The notes below the pieces were generated by a model, which saw nothing but the letters and a program-made list of their open reading frames with translations, was not told where the DNA came from and did no database searches. Positions 12,959 to 24,122 of a DNA stretch of 64,000 nt are shown in pieces. Made by a program: the position numbers and the translations under genes. Position 1 is the first letter of the stretch. Every line of letters starts with the position of its first letter. This DNA comes from Neckera pumila (lineage: Eukaryota; Streptophyta; Bryopsida; Hypnales; Neckeraceae), in the NCBI GenBank assembly GCA_963969595.1, contig OZ018410.1, forward strand, positions 30,012,913 to 30,076,912, read 5' to 3'.

Positions 12959-13670
12959 TTAACTCCTAAAGGACCAAACGACAGTTTCTTGGCAACATAG
13001 CAATTTTGGGTAGCTTGTTACAAACGTTAGCTTTGTATCATTCTATTTTATTTATGAGATTAAAATTATGAGGTGTTCTAGTTTGTGAGCAGTTATAGAT
13101 TCCCTATTCTAAAATATACTTTAGGGTCCTTTATTTAACTCAATTTCTAATAATTTTTGAAAAAAAGAGCAGAGGATGTAGATTTTTTATTACAATATTA
13201 GAACCGTTGGAATTGGCATTTTTAATTCCATAATTAAATTCTTTAACAATTTAGTGTTTTGAATCATTCTCTACTTCTTTGTACTTACTCTTTTTTTCTT
13301 TTATGTTGTACAATCCCAAATGATTTGAAATTTTCAAGCATGTAGCCAACTTGCTTTGAAGAATGAATCCAAGGAATAACCACCATTTTGGACATATTTT
13401 CATACAAATGTGACCTTGTGAAGTGCAGCTGCCCATTTTTTTGCACGGCTAAAAATAGGGGTTTTGTTAGTTCAAACGCTAATATCTTGCAATCTAGATG
13501 GTGGAAAATTCTGAATTTTTTTTGTACTTCTCTTTAGACAAGATTACTACAAGATCCTATGGTTACAGGTGTCTAAAAATGTTTTTTTTCTAAAATTTGG
13601 TACTTGTATTAGAAATGGCAGTTTTGGAGTAATTTTGGTGAAAACATAGTCTTTCACCTTTAGGGGTTAA
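12959..13670 (-). mobile_element. TTAA-element, subfamily B, copy 2 (inverted)
   Basis: Begins TTAACTCCTAAAGGACC and ends ACCTTTAGGGGTTAA. The internal order is the reverse of the copy at 2745, with an internal deletion that reduces it to 712 bp. Confidence 0.8.
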
Positions 13671-13879
13671 GCAATTTAATACATTTTGGAATGCATTTAT
13701 GAATCTACTTCCAATTTATAATTTGTGGACTTAGGAATTAAATTTTATCTTACTACTTAATTACACTCTTTCAATCTACTAAACAAACTTCATTTCATTT
13801 CTTTAGAACCAATCGGTAATGCAGTTTTCTTTAAGAATTTTTGTTTGAAGTATTTCAGTTTCATAAAATTTTGATATTT

Positions 13880-14035
13880 TGTTTTATTTTATTTTATTTT
13901 TTGTCACAAGCGTGTTGAACAATACACTATAAGGGGCTGATTTCACATCAGATAAACACAACTTGTCGCCGCTAGGTATCGAACCCGCAACCACGCCATT
14001 CAGCTTTGGGTACCTTTCTACCATCATATTTTTCA
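13880..14035 (-). mobile_element. tRNA-derived SINE remnant
   Basis: On the minus strand a GGGTTCGATACC word matches the B box of a tRNA-type pol III promoter, and an A-box-like ATGGTAGAAAGG lies about 35 bp before it. The element ends in an AAAATAAAATAAAAT tail, seen as TTTTATTTTATTTTATTTT on the plus strand at about 13880-13900. Such an order of A box, B box and A-rich tail is that of plant SINEs. The target-site duplication is not convincing. Confidence 0.55.
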
Positions 14036-14174
14036 TTTTTTCATTTTTTTCTGGCAACGGAACTCGATGTTTATGTCTAATTAAAAAAAACCACTCATAT
14101 AGGATGGAAATCCTTGAGATTTAAATTAAAGAATGAGCCAAGTGACCCCTCTCCAAAAAAAATAAAAATAAATA

Positions 14175-14178
14175 AATA

Positions 14179-14252
<74 letters not shown>
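14175..14252. repeat. (TA)n microsatellite
   Basis: A pure TA dinucleotide run of about 70 bp. It lies at the 3' end of the LINE fragment on the minus strand and may have grown from its tail. Confidence 0.9.
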
Positions 14253-14257
<5 letters not shown>

Positions 14258-15110
14258 TTAACAAATGGGAGAATCCACTGCAAAAATCAAGAACCAAGAA
14301 AAACTATAAAAATGAGGAAAGTGGAGGCCCTTCAATCGGTTCCACATAATCACCTCATCTTTTTTGCTAATTAAGATTGATGATTGGAGCCAGACCCTCT
14401 CAAACTCAGCCCAAATATCCCCTGCCTGTAATGGTTGTTGATGAGCCCCACCTTGCGCTCTAATTTGTGCTATCCAACTCAAATCTAACAGAACTTCTTA
14501 TATGGCTTTGGGAATGAATTCATGAGGCCACGTGCTTTGTGTGAATACCTTATTGTTGTGGGAGATCCATATGATCCACAGTAAAGAACCCCTAAGTAAG
14601 GACCAAATGTTTCTAAGTTGAAGAAACCTTCGAAAAAGTGGGGAGCCAAAGATAAACTGCATAAAGCTAACTCTCATATGCGTACCTAAAACTGGCTGGT
14701 CTCCACGGGTATGATGTATGATAGACTGAGCATAATCCCATACCTCTTAGGCTCGTAGGCAGTAGTAAAACCTATGAATGGGCGTCTCCTTGGTGTTAGT
14801 TGTGCAACAATTTTACCTAATATCAATATCCGGATTGATACGGGCTCTCTAAGAACAGGCAGCTCCCGCATTGTGGCACACAGACCACATGAACGTTGCC
14901 TCTTTTTGTGACCATGTTTTACGCCAAAGATCTTTCGAGTCTGGTAGAAAGTCAAGCGGAAGATGGCCTGTCCACTTGGATGGTCTGGACCTTTTAAGTT
15001 GAGATTGCTTGCCAAAAATATTTTATACAACTTTCCTACTTTGATATTGCCCTTTTTGCTGAACTGAAGGCAAACTTGCTCAATCAAATTTGCTTTCAAA
15101 GATTTTTTTA
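14253..15110 (-). pseudogene. LINE 3' end, decayed reverse-transcriptase C-terminal zinc-binding region
   Basis: Reading the minus strand in pieces gives HNAGAACSWRARINPDID-like, FYYCLRA-like and EVWDYAQSIIH-like blocks, then a tryptophan-rich stretch. This is the order found in the zf-RVT region at the C-terminus of plant LINE proteins. Frameshifts and stops break the frame, so it is a relic. The strand ends at about 14260 in CCCATTTGTTAAATATG followed by the TA run. The upstream boundary is uncertain and the rest of the polymerase is absent. Confidence 0.6.
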
Positions 15111-16292
15111 ATACTACCGTAATAAATCTCGATAATGTTTGGTCATGTTTTATGGTTTCATTGGTGAAGTGAAGAACTATTAATCAATACAAAATGAATT
15201 TTTTTATTGTTAATCTTATCATTTACCTCCTTGTTTAATATTAAGGTAATATCACTTTAATCACATACAAAAACTGCATGTATTGGTCAAGTAAATGAAT
15301 AATCAAGAATAATGTAATTGTGAAGCTTTAAAATGAAAAATGGATGATGAGAAAATTAAACAAATAAAATATTGAATCAATGATACCCAAGCAAATGTAA
15401 AAAAATGAAAAATTAATTCAATTTAAAATTTTTAAATGAAAAAAAATGAAAAACAGAATCACCTCCCATCCAACGAGACAAACAATGTAGGATCTGACTA
15501 GTCAGAATCCACCTCCGACCAAACCCTAACTGTCTTGTGTAGCATGAATGCGGGTCTGCACAGGATTTAGAAACTTAGATTCAAGAAACCTTGATTGATA
15601 CCCCAAGCATTTGTACAAATGATAGAGCCAATAAATTATACAATAAATATTTTCATGCAACCCAATTAAAATAGTAATTGATTGCTTGTACCGATTGCTT
15701 TGCCAATTTTTGCAAAAAGAAGATTGGAATCACATCAAATCATGATGTGCTTGGAAGTGGAGGTGACTAAAAAATGGTAAGTTTTCATAGCTATGGGTGA
15801 GATCTAGAAGTTAACTATTTAGCATCCCCAAGGGAGGAGGTAGTTTTGGACACTTTTTTCAACACTATTTTCTAGTAGTTTAATATAAGAAACAACTAAC
15901 CATGCATGAACGTTGAGGCCCAAGTATCCGATGGATGACTTTTTAGATCAATTTAGACATGAAGAATGCACCTATTGATCCAAAAATCAAATCATTTCTT
16001 AGTGACTGACTTGATAACAATCCAATGTCCTTCTAGAATTAAGAATCAATTTAGCATGGTCATAAGAGTTTAGTATGGAGAAGAATTTAGCGTGGAGAAG
16101 AATATATGATATGTGAATGTCTGATTTAGCGCTTAGGTGCTAAAATCAAATTTCCTTGTCAATTTGTAAGGATCCATGTCACCTCACACCATTTACAAGA
16201 TGCCATGTGATATTATTTCTAATTACAAAATGACATAATTTATGCAAAATCTAACCTTCACCTGTGGAGATGAGTGTTGAGAAAGGTGTCCA
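15111..16292. other. Intergenic DNA, no gene seen
   Basis: AT-rich spacer with a local partial duplication around 16071-16105 (GGAGAAGAATTTAGCGTGGAG-type). No recognisable frame or repeat ends were found. Confidence 0.4.
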
Positions 16293-16634
16293 AGGGCCTG
16301 TTTACACCAAGAAACTTTAGATCGGAGCCCAAAGAAATGTAGTGTTTTGATTATAGGATAGCTATGGTACCTTGATTTTGGATTTACACCAAATAAAACT
16401 TAGGTTGTAGCCCGATAATTTTTTTCGTGGATGAAAATCTTTAATGGAATCATACATGGCCAAAGTGAATAATGACTTCCTGGACCTAAAGAAAGTATTT
16501 CTTAGGAAGCTCTTGGAAGTACCCAACCCCAAAGTCCAGGAAGAAATTTAGGAAGATTTATATTTGCCAATTGTTCAAAATTATTTATTACTCATTTCTT
16601 GGCTATTTTTGAGTTGTTTTGGGCCATTTCTAGT

Positions 16635-18374
16635 TTAACCCCTAAAGGCCCTTGTCCCTTTGGGGTACAAAAGGGATTTTGGGCAGGTACCTACGGGTTG
16701 AAATTTTTTTGTGATTTTCCAAAACTTTTTTTGAAGATAGAAAACCTGCTAAGCTTTGTGGGAATATAATTTTTTTTTCAATCGATGCCCAAGAAAAAAA
16801 ATTATGCCCAAATAAGCTCAAAACAAGGGACAGGGGGTAGCAAAACAAATTTTGCAATTTTGCAATTTTTTTTTTCTCTAATAGATTAAATTTTTGTCTA
16901 TGTAGAAAGCTTTGATTCATTTCATTTAGATTTGTTATGAGAAAGTTATGGACAATCTTGTTTTTCGGGCACTTAGAGCATCTTCCTAAGAAAAATAACT
17001 TGTAGGATTCATTTCCAAATGCAATTTTTACAATTTTCAAAAGAAAAAGTCTTACAAGGTTTAGTTTTTTTGCTAGAACAATCTTACCATTGGAATTAGT
17101 GTTTTTTATTTCTATATAAAAGATATTAATATTTTAGATTTTCCTCCTATCTCGTACCTACTTCTATCTAACAATTTTTTTAGTAATGAAAATTAAGTTT
17201 TTTTGGATTTTTTTCCCTAGATTCTCAACTCAGTTTTCTACGATAAAGATTTAAACCTCAAAACTTTTGCAGTGCAAAAAATTTAAGTTAAAAATGTTCA
17301 AAGTCATAAAATCTAGTTCCACAATGTGCTGAAAAACTTGTTTTTTCACTTTAACCCCTAAAGGCCCAAGGCCTTTGTTCTGCCCAAAAACACCCCAAAC
17401 TGCCATTTTTTTAGTAAAGAGTAAAAAAAAATTAAAAATATTTTTTTTGCACATCTAACCATAGGATCTTACACTTAACTAGTATAAGAATATGTGGAAA
17501 AAATTTCAGAATTCTTGACTGCATAGATTGCAAGATATCTATAGAGATTTGAGCTTTTAATGTTTACAGTGGAAAATTGAGTTGAGAGTCTAGCAAAAAA
17601 AATAAAATTCAAAAAAGCTTAATTTTCATTATTAAAAAAATTGTTAAACAGAAGTATGTACGAGATAGAAGGAAACTCTAAAATATTAATGTCTTTTATA
17701 TGGAATTAAAATGTACTAATCCCAATGGTGAGATTCCAGCAAAAAAACTAAACCACACGGAACTTTTTATTTTGAAAAATTGTAAAAATTGCATTCAGAA
17801 ATGAATCCTATAAGGTTTTTTTTCCAGGAAGATGCTCCTACTGCCCAAAAAATAAGATTGTCCATAACTTTCTGATAACAAATCCAAATGGAGTGAATCA
17901 AAACTTTCCAGATAGACAAAAATATTTTCTATGGGAAAAAAAATGTAAAAAAAAAAAATTTGCAAAATTTTTTTGTTACCCGCTCTCCCTTGTTTTGAGT
18001 TTATTTGGGCACAACTTTTTTTCCCAGGCACCGATTGAAAAAAATTATATTCCCACGAAGCTTAGCAGGTTTTCTATCTGCAAAAAAAATTTCAAAAAAT
18101 CAAAACAAAAATTCAGCCCTTAGGTACCTGCCCAAAATCCCACTTGTCCGTTGAATGGACGCTTGGGCCTTTAGGGGTTAAACGCAGATATCTTGCAATC
18201 TATCCGGTCAAAAATTCTGAAATTTTTTCCACACATTCTCATACCAGTTAGGTATAAGATCCTACGGTTAGATGTGCAAAAAAAACAATTTTCAAAATTT
18301 TTTATTCTTTGCTATAGAAATGGCAATTTTGAGTGTTTCTTGGCAAAAAAAGGCCTTGGACCTTTAGGGGTTAA
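16635..18374 (-). mobile_element. TTAA-element, subfamily A, copy 6 (inverted, interrupted)
   Basis: Begins TTAACCCCTAAAGGCCC and ends GGACCTTTAGGGGTTAA. Parts 16635-17350 and 18182-18374 plus one TTAA form a complete inverted copy of about 909 bp, which is split by the element at 17351. Confidence 0.85.
17351..18181 (+). mobile_element. TTAA-element, subfamily A, copy 7 (nested, diagnostic)
   Basis: TTAACCCCTAAAGG at the left and CCTTTAGGGGTTAA at the right. The host sequence reads CACT-TTAA before it and TTAA-ACGCAG after it. Uninterrupted relatives read CACTTCAAACGCAG (one base different), so the empty site was CACTTTAAACGCAG and only TTAA was duplicated. Confidence 0.9.
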
Positions 18375-18937
18375 TTTCAAACCTGCTTATTATTGAGTTG
18401 TTTTTGGTCTATTTTTTAACCTACTTCTATAGATAATTCTACTTTACAACTTCAACCTAAGTACACACTTGGCCATGACTTAATTCTTTTGGTTTATACC
18501 AAATATTTGGGCCACTACCTACTTATAAGTCCCTTGTTTCAAACATGGTACCACATGTGTTCATGCCCGAGAGTTTAGGTGTAAACAGGCCCTAAAGCCA
18601 CCCCACTTTCTTTTCTTGGGTAAGGCAGCCGTTGCATGGATCCCAGAATGTCGCTTATACTGAGTTCCTGATGGGCCCATTTGTTCTGTGATGGGAAGCA
18701 GTTGTTTATCTATTTGGAGTAGTGGAGGGACAAGGGAACAGCAGGTACAAGGTGGAGCAGACAGGCGGTCCTGATTCACTGAATGTTCTGTTCTCTCACC
18801 AATGGCAATACTAATATTAGTATTAGTAAATATGACCCCTGATTTTTCTCTCAAGTGTGCAGTGTGCACTAACATGTCCATGACTGGGACATGGCCCTCT
18901 TCACTTTGGATGATTAACTTATGCTTATTACCTGCAT

Positions 18938-19121
18938 TGTGTTTGGGTAGGATTTTTTTTTTTTTTAACAAATGGAAAGTACCATTGCATTAAAAAAACC
19001 CAACAAACAACAGCCAAGCCGAGGCTGGCAAATGAAGAGATAAGAGCAAAACAAAAAACAAAAAAAAGGAAAAAATAAAGGAAGGAACAAGAACCAAAAG
19101 AACTAATGTGTTTGGGTAGGA
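18938..19121 (-). mobile_element. SINE-like retroelement with 15-bp target-site duplication, minus orientation
   Basis: TGTGTTTGGGTAGGA occurs at 18938-18952 and again at 19107-19121, flanking a 154-bp insert. The insert starts with a T run on the plus strand, meaning an A tail on the minus strand. On the minus strand it contains CCAGCCTCGGCTTGGC and CCATTTGTTA just before the tail. No protein is encoded. A perfect duplication and an A tail show target-primed retroposition. Confidence 0.85.
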
Positions 19122-19268
19122 ATTGGCCTCCTGGAATTGGTGAGGGGCATTCGGGCACCTTATTATGGAGTACCATTTACTGATGTCATGGATTGGACAT
19201 TAAAAAACAAAACACACCCCTTCTTCATTGAAAAAGATGAAGAAGAAGAAGAAGAATTTAGTGAACTG

Positions 19269-19436
19269 AATGGCAGGGGACGGGCCTCCCCTCTGCTCCT
19301 TCATTTGATTCTTTGTTTTCTTTGTCTCGTTGCTCATCTTCTCTTCATTTGTCCAGCCTTTGGCTTGGCGGTTACTCTTAATCTTTTAATACAATGGTTT
19401 CCATTTGTTATCAAAAAAAAAAATGGCAGGGGACGG
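19269..19436 (+). mobile_element. SINE-like retroelement with 15-bp target-site duplication, plus orientation
   Basis: AATGGCAGGGGACGG occurs at 19269-19283 and again at 19422-19436. The 138-bp insert between them ends in an A run and contains CCAGCCTTTGGCTTGGC and TTTCCATTTGTTATC. It is the same family as the element 160 bp upstream but inserted in the opposite direction. Confidence 0.85.
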
Positions 19437-20176
19437 AGTTGGAGAGCTTCAGTGGTAAATATTCTTCATTGCATAAAATTATTCAAGGTAGCCTACCCAT
19501 TTTTGATCCCTCTCCCCCCTCCCCCTTCCCCTATTTTGGTGGTATAGGTTGTTGTCTTTCGGTGAATTTGTGGCTCTATTCTTGGAGCAGTTGTGGCGCA
19601 TTATAATTGGTTGCAAGGCAGTCAATATTGCAACCAATCCTAAGTTGATTTTGCAATCAACCTATGGTCGGAAATAAAAAGGTCTATATCACCATCATAG
19701 GTTGAAGAGAATCTTCCACTAAAAAAATCATAGTAATTACACGTTGTGTGATAAAATTTTGGAAAAATATGCAATTTTTCCAAACTCTATCTCTATATAT
19801 GAGAAAAAATTCCGCATTCAAAAAACATGCGCTTTAAATATGCATAATTGCTTAAGTGGTTGGAAATGGGTCGACTACTTCTATGCTAAGTTTCACGATA
19901 TGTTGTACTTATACAATGATATGTCTTGTTATTTAGTGTGACACTAATTTACCAAATACTAATAGAAACAAGAGTTGTATTGACCAGGAAAATGACTACA
20001 CAAAGACCCAATAATAATCAAATTTGTCACGTTCTTTTTTCTTTTCACACAGGGCATTTCCTACATTTGTATTGCACAATGTATAATTATAGACTACGGG
20101 GAATTTGACTAGTGGTGGGTCTCTTTGTAGTTCATTCCCTTAGTCTTCTTAGTCATATTCCCTTATTGAAGCTACT
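19437..20176. other. Intergenic DNA, no gene seen
   Basis: No recognisable frame, repeat end or RNA gene was found in this spacer. Confidence 0.4.
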
Positions 20177-21131
20177 TTAACCCCTACAAGTTTTGACTAT
20201 GTTTTCACCAAATACACTCCAGAATTGCCATTTTTAGTACAAGTTTCAATTTCTGGGAAATAAAACATTTATGGACACATGTAACTGTAGGATCTTATAG
20301 TACACTAGTTTAAAAAAATGTGGAAAAGATTTCAGAACTTTCCGCCGTGTAGATTGCAAGATATTAGCATTTGAAGTGACAAAATCCCTTTTTTTGTCCT
20401 TGCAAAAACTGGGCAGCTGCACTTCACAAGGTCACATTTGTGTGAAGAAATGTCCAAAATGGTTGTAATTCTTTGGTCTCATTCTTCAAAGTAAGTTGGC
20501 TACATGCTTGAAAATTTTCAAATCATTTGGAATTGTACAACATATAGGAAAAAGATAGTAAGTAGAAAAAAATAGAGAATGATTCAAAAAACTAAATTGT
20601 TAATAATTTAGTTATGGAATTGAAAAATTCCAATCCCAATGGTTGTAATGTTGGAATAATCAATCTACACCTTATGTTTTTATTTTTTTTCCGAAAGTAT
20701 TGAAAATTGCGTTAAATAAAGGACTTCAAAGTTTATTGTAGAGTAGAGTTTCCAATAACTACCCACAAACTACCCAAAACTTAAAATAATCCTCATAACT
20801 TTTGTCTCAAAAATCAAAATGGAATGATTCAAAGCTTTCCTTGAGTATATAAATCTAGAGAACAAATTTTAGTTTTTTATTTCTTAAAAAATGATTTTTA
20901 AAAAAGTTTTTATTGCTGCCCGGGCTGCCCGCCGAGCAATGAAAACTACATATCATACGATAACTTTTAACCATGTAGTCAAAAGTTATGAAAAATATTG
21001 GGCCTTAAAATCACTCCCTGGGAAATTGTTATATGAAAATTTCAAAGAAAAAAAATAAAATCTCCATTTGTAGTGAGGTGCCTGAAATTGCTATGTTGCC
21101 AAAAAGCACCGTTTGGTCGTTTAGGGGTTAA
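20177..21131 (+). mobile_element. TTAA-element, subfamily B, copy 3
   Basis: Bounded by TTAACCCCTACAAG and CGTTTAGGGGTTAA. It is full length (955 bp) and collinear with the copy at 2745. Confidence 0.85.
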
Positions 21132-21354
21132 ATTAGAGACGGTTTAAATCATACTGTAATTCCCCCCATTCAAGATAAAATTCTGCATTGTCACTCATTT
21201 TGCACCCGCACTAACTCGGCAAAGGAGTGCAGTTCCTTATAACCGGGTGGCATTTTGCAACACGATTGTTCAGTTTAGATGATGCACAAGTTGACACCCC
21301 AAATTGTGGCAGATCTTCGGAAGCTTGCTGTATCTGTTAGCCACATCTCTTGTC

Positions 21355-22274
21355 TTAACCCCTAACATACCAAGGCAGTTTCTGGCTCCAAAATCACTGA
21401 AAACTGTCATTTCTGCTGTGATCACTCCCTAAACAAGATTTTTTTTTTTTTAGTCTAACCGTAGGATCTTGAACTTCATTTGTCTTAGATCATGTGGTAA
21501 AAATTTCATGAAGTTTGACTGTACGGATTGGAAGATATTAGCATTTGAAGTTGGAAAAAGAAGTTTTTTGGAACTGCGGCCTGCAATTTCAGATGACTTT
21601 GACGGCCACTTGTGGATTTTTTTGCACTACACACCACAAAGTTAAGTTTTTCTGTGTTGCAAATTTGAGTTGAGAGTTCGGGAAAAAAAAATTTAGAATG
21701 TCAAAACTTAATTTTCACATATAAAAAATTGTTAAGTAGAAGTAGGTCCAAAATTGAACAAAACACTAAATCGTTAATAGCTCTTAGGTGGAATTAAAAC
21801 ACCATAATCCCAATGGTGGAATTGTTCTTGCAAACAAACTTTACCTTGACAAAAAAAAAATGAAATTTTTTGAAAATTGCATTCAGAAATGAATTCTAAA
21901 AGTTTTTTTTTTTGTAGACGCTTAGATTGCCCAAAAAACAAGATTGTCCATCATTTTCTCATATTGAGTCCAAGTAGAATGAATCAAAGCTTCAAATGTA
22001 GACAAAAACATGATCTCTTAGGAAAAAAAATTGAAAAAAAAATTCAATTTTTTTAAGTTTTTTTTTTTCTGCCCGGCAACCTGCTTTTTTGACTTTGGGT
22101 GGCATAACTTTTACTCCCGGGCACTGATTGAAAAAAAATTATAGTTTTAGAAAGCTAATGTGATTTCCTATCTTCAAAAAATGTTTCAAAAAATGAGGTC
22201 AAAATTTCAGGTCGCACAAGCCTGCGCGAAATCCCAAGTGTCCCCCGAGGGGACTTTGGTAGTTTAGAGGTTAA
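21355..22274 (+). mobile_element. TTAA-element, subfamily A, diverged copy 8
   Basis: Bounded by TTAACCCCTAACATACC and GGTAGTTTAGAGGTTAA, where both ends carry matching changes relative to other copies. This suggests a separate lineage with its own co-evolved ends. The internal landmarks are conserved. Confidence 0.8.
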
Positions 22275-22366
22275 TGTTAACTGTTGCTGTTGAATTCCTC
22301 AACTATTGAACATCATTTTTTTATTTTTTTATTTTGAAACACATGAACAAATTCCATTGCATTGGA

Positions 22367-22643
22367 GGACATTTGAGGCCTCTACAAGACCGTTTCAGAC
22401 CTGTTCCCAATATTGTCCGTATTCTGTGAACAACCGGTACAGGTTGTCAAATTCTTTTTTTTTCAAATCTCCCCCTCCCTCCCACCCCCAATATCATTCT
22501 AATCAATTTTATTTATTTTTTATTTATTTTTTTCAAGAAATGACGTGGCACGGGGTTGACCACATCAACTAGTTGCTTCCCCTGCGTTCCTGCAGTCTAG
22601 AAACGCAAAGGAACTTGCAGTCTTCTAGAGGCCTCAAATGTCC
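22367..22643. mobile_element. MITE with GGACATTTGAGGCCTC ends
   Basis: GGACATTTGAGGCCTCTA at 22367 is paired with its inverted copy ending at 22643, differing at one base over 24. Just outside the left end, CATGAACAAATTCCATTGCATT after a T-rich run resembles the tail of the SINE family at 18938, so the MITE may have landed in or beside a SINE relic. Confidence 0.6.
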
Positions 22644-23200
22644 CTTAATAATAGAGGAGAAAATACATAGAACTAAAGGACCATGTCCTTGGCAAAGATT
22701 TTTACATTTTTTAAGACATTTTCTAAGATTGCTTTTTAAGAGACAAAGGAGCGAGAAAAAGCAAGTTCACAATGAAACCAAGATAGCAGGCAAATCCTAC
22801 TATCAAAGCCCCACGAATCCACGGGTACCCTTGTCACATCAGTTGAAGGCCCTCAGCTTATGATGACCTAACTTCCAGCTCATCCTAAAATGCGTTCTCT
22901 TACCAAAAAAATAAAATTGGAGCCACACATTGTCAAAGCACCCAAGGAAGGAACCTTCTATTGAACATCATTTGAAGGGAAGAACATGACCAACTTTATA
23001 AATGGCGTTGCCTTGTGTTGGTTGCATTAGACAAGGTAGAAGGTGGGTACCCCAAACACCACTTTTGGCTACTATGCCCAATTATTATTATGACTCGTTT
23101 CTATTATCTCAAATCCCGTCTCAATTAGTTTTTAATTTGCTAACCGCTTGTTCATATCTATTGTGACACTTCATATTCAAACAAGTCTCCATTTTGTGCA
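22644..23200. other. Intergenic DNA, no gene seen
   Basis: Nothing recognisable was found in this stretch. Confidence 0.4.
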
Positions 23201-24122
23201 TAATCCCTAGTCACAATGCCTTTTATTCATAAAAACACACATTCAAAATTGCCATTCTATTGTGAAGACCAAAAAAATTTAAAATTGTTTGATTTGCATA
23301 TTTAATCATAGAGGCTTGCACTAGACTAGTATAAGAATGTGTAGAAGAAGTTTTGTAAACTTTGATAGTGCACGTTGCAAGATATTTGTATTTAAAAGAA
23401 AGAAAACAAGCTTTTTGCACCTTGTGTTACTAAATTATAAGACCTTTTGAATCTTCTTAGCTTAAAATTTGCACTAAGAATATTGAATTAAATTTTAATT
23501 ATCTTAAGAACTAAATTGAAAATCTAGGAAAAAAAATCCCAAAACAACAACCTTGATTTTCTTTCTTCAAAAAAATTGTTAAATAAAGTAGGTACAAGAT
23601 TGAAGGAAAAAATAAATTGTTAGTAGTTCTAAATGATGAAATTGAAACACACTAATCCGAATGCTGAGATTGTTCTAGTAAACATACTAAACCTTGTAGA
23701 ACATTTTTTTCTTGAAAATTGTGAAAATTAAGTTAAAAAACAAATCCAGTACTTTATTTATTTAAGAAGATATTATGATTGATGACAAAACAAGAAGCTC
23801 CATGACTTTCACATCATTCATCTAAATAGAATGAATAAGAGCTTAATCTTATGTAGACAAGATGTAATCCGTGAGAAACTATTTAAAATATATATATTTT
23901 TATTTATAGATTTCTTTTGTTCCCCATCTAGTTGAAGTTTGTGCTTTGGATGGTACAACTTTTTCTCCCAAGTACCAATGAAAATAAAAATAAAATATCC
24001 CTAGAAAGTTAGTGTGCTAATCTTATCAAAAAATTCAAAAAATTCAAACAAAAATTAAGATCAAAGGACTTGCCTAGGCTTTCATTTGTTCCTTAAAGGA
24101 ACAATGAGAATTTAGGGGTGAA
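23201..24122 (+). mobile_element. TTAA-element, subfamily A, old copy 9
   Basis: The ends have decayed to TAATCCCTAG and TTTAGGGGTGAA, but the internal landmarks and the length (922 bp) match. It is the most diverged A copy in the window and hence probably the oldest. Confidence 0.65.

Larger units (their letters stand above)
16293..18593. mobile_element. MITE with GGGCCTGTTTACACC ends, split by nested elements
   Basis: AGGGCCTGTTTACACC at 16293-16308 is matched exactly in inverted form at 18578-18593. GGGCCTGTTT ends are common in plant PIF/Harbinger- or hAT-like MITEs. Removing the TTAA-element between them leaves about 560 bp, a normal MITE length. This is therefore the outermost layer of a three-level nest. 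Confidence 0.6.

Noticed and set aside
14095..14283. Frame of Tyr-Ile repeats
   Set aside because: It is the translation of the (TA)n microsatellite.
18561..18971. 136-codon minus-strand frame ending in a lysine run
   Set aside because: Its start lies in the A tail of the SINE-like element and the rest has no domain character; it overlaps the end of the GGGCCTGTTT MITE.
19137..19547. 136-codon plus-strand frame
   Set aside because: It crosses both target-site duplications and the whole plus-oriented SINE, so the frame is a patchwork created by the insertion.
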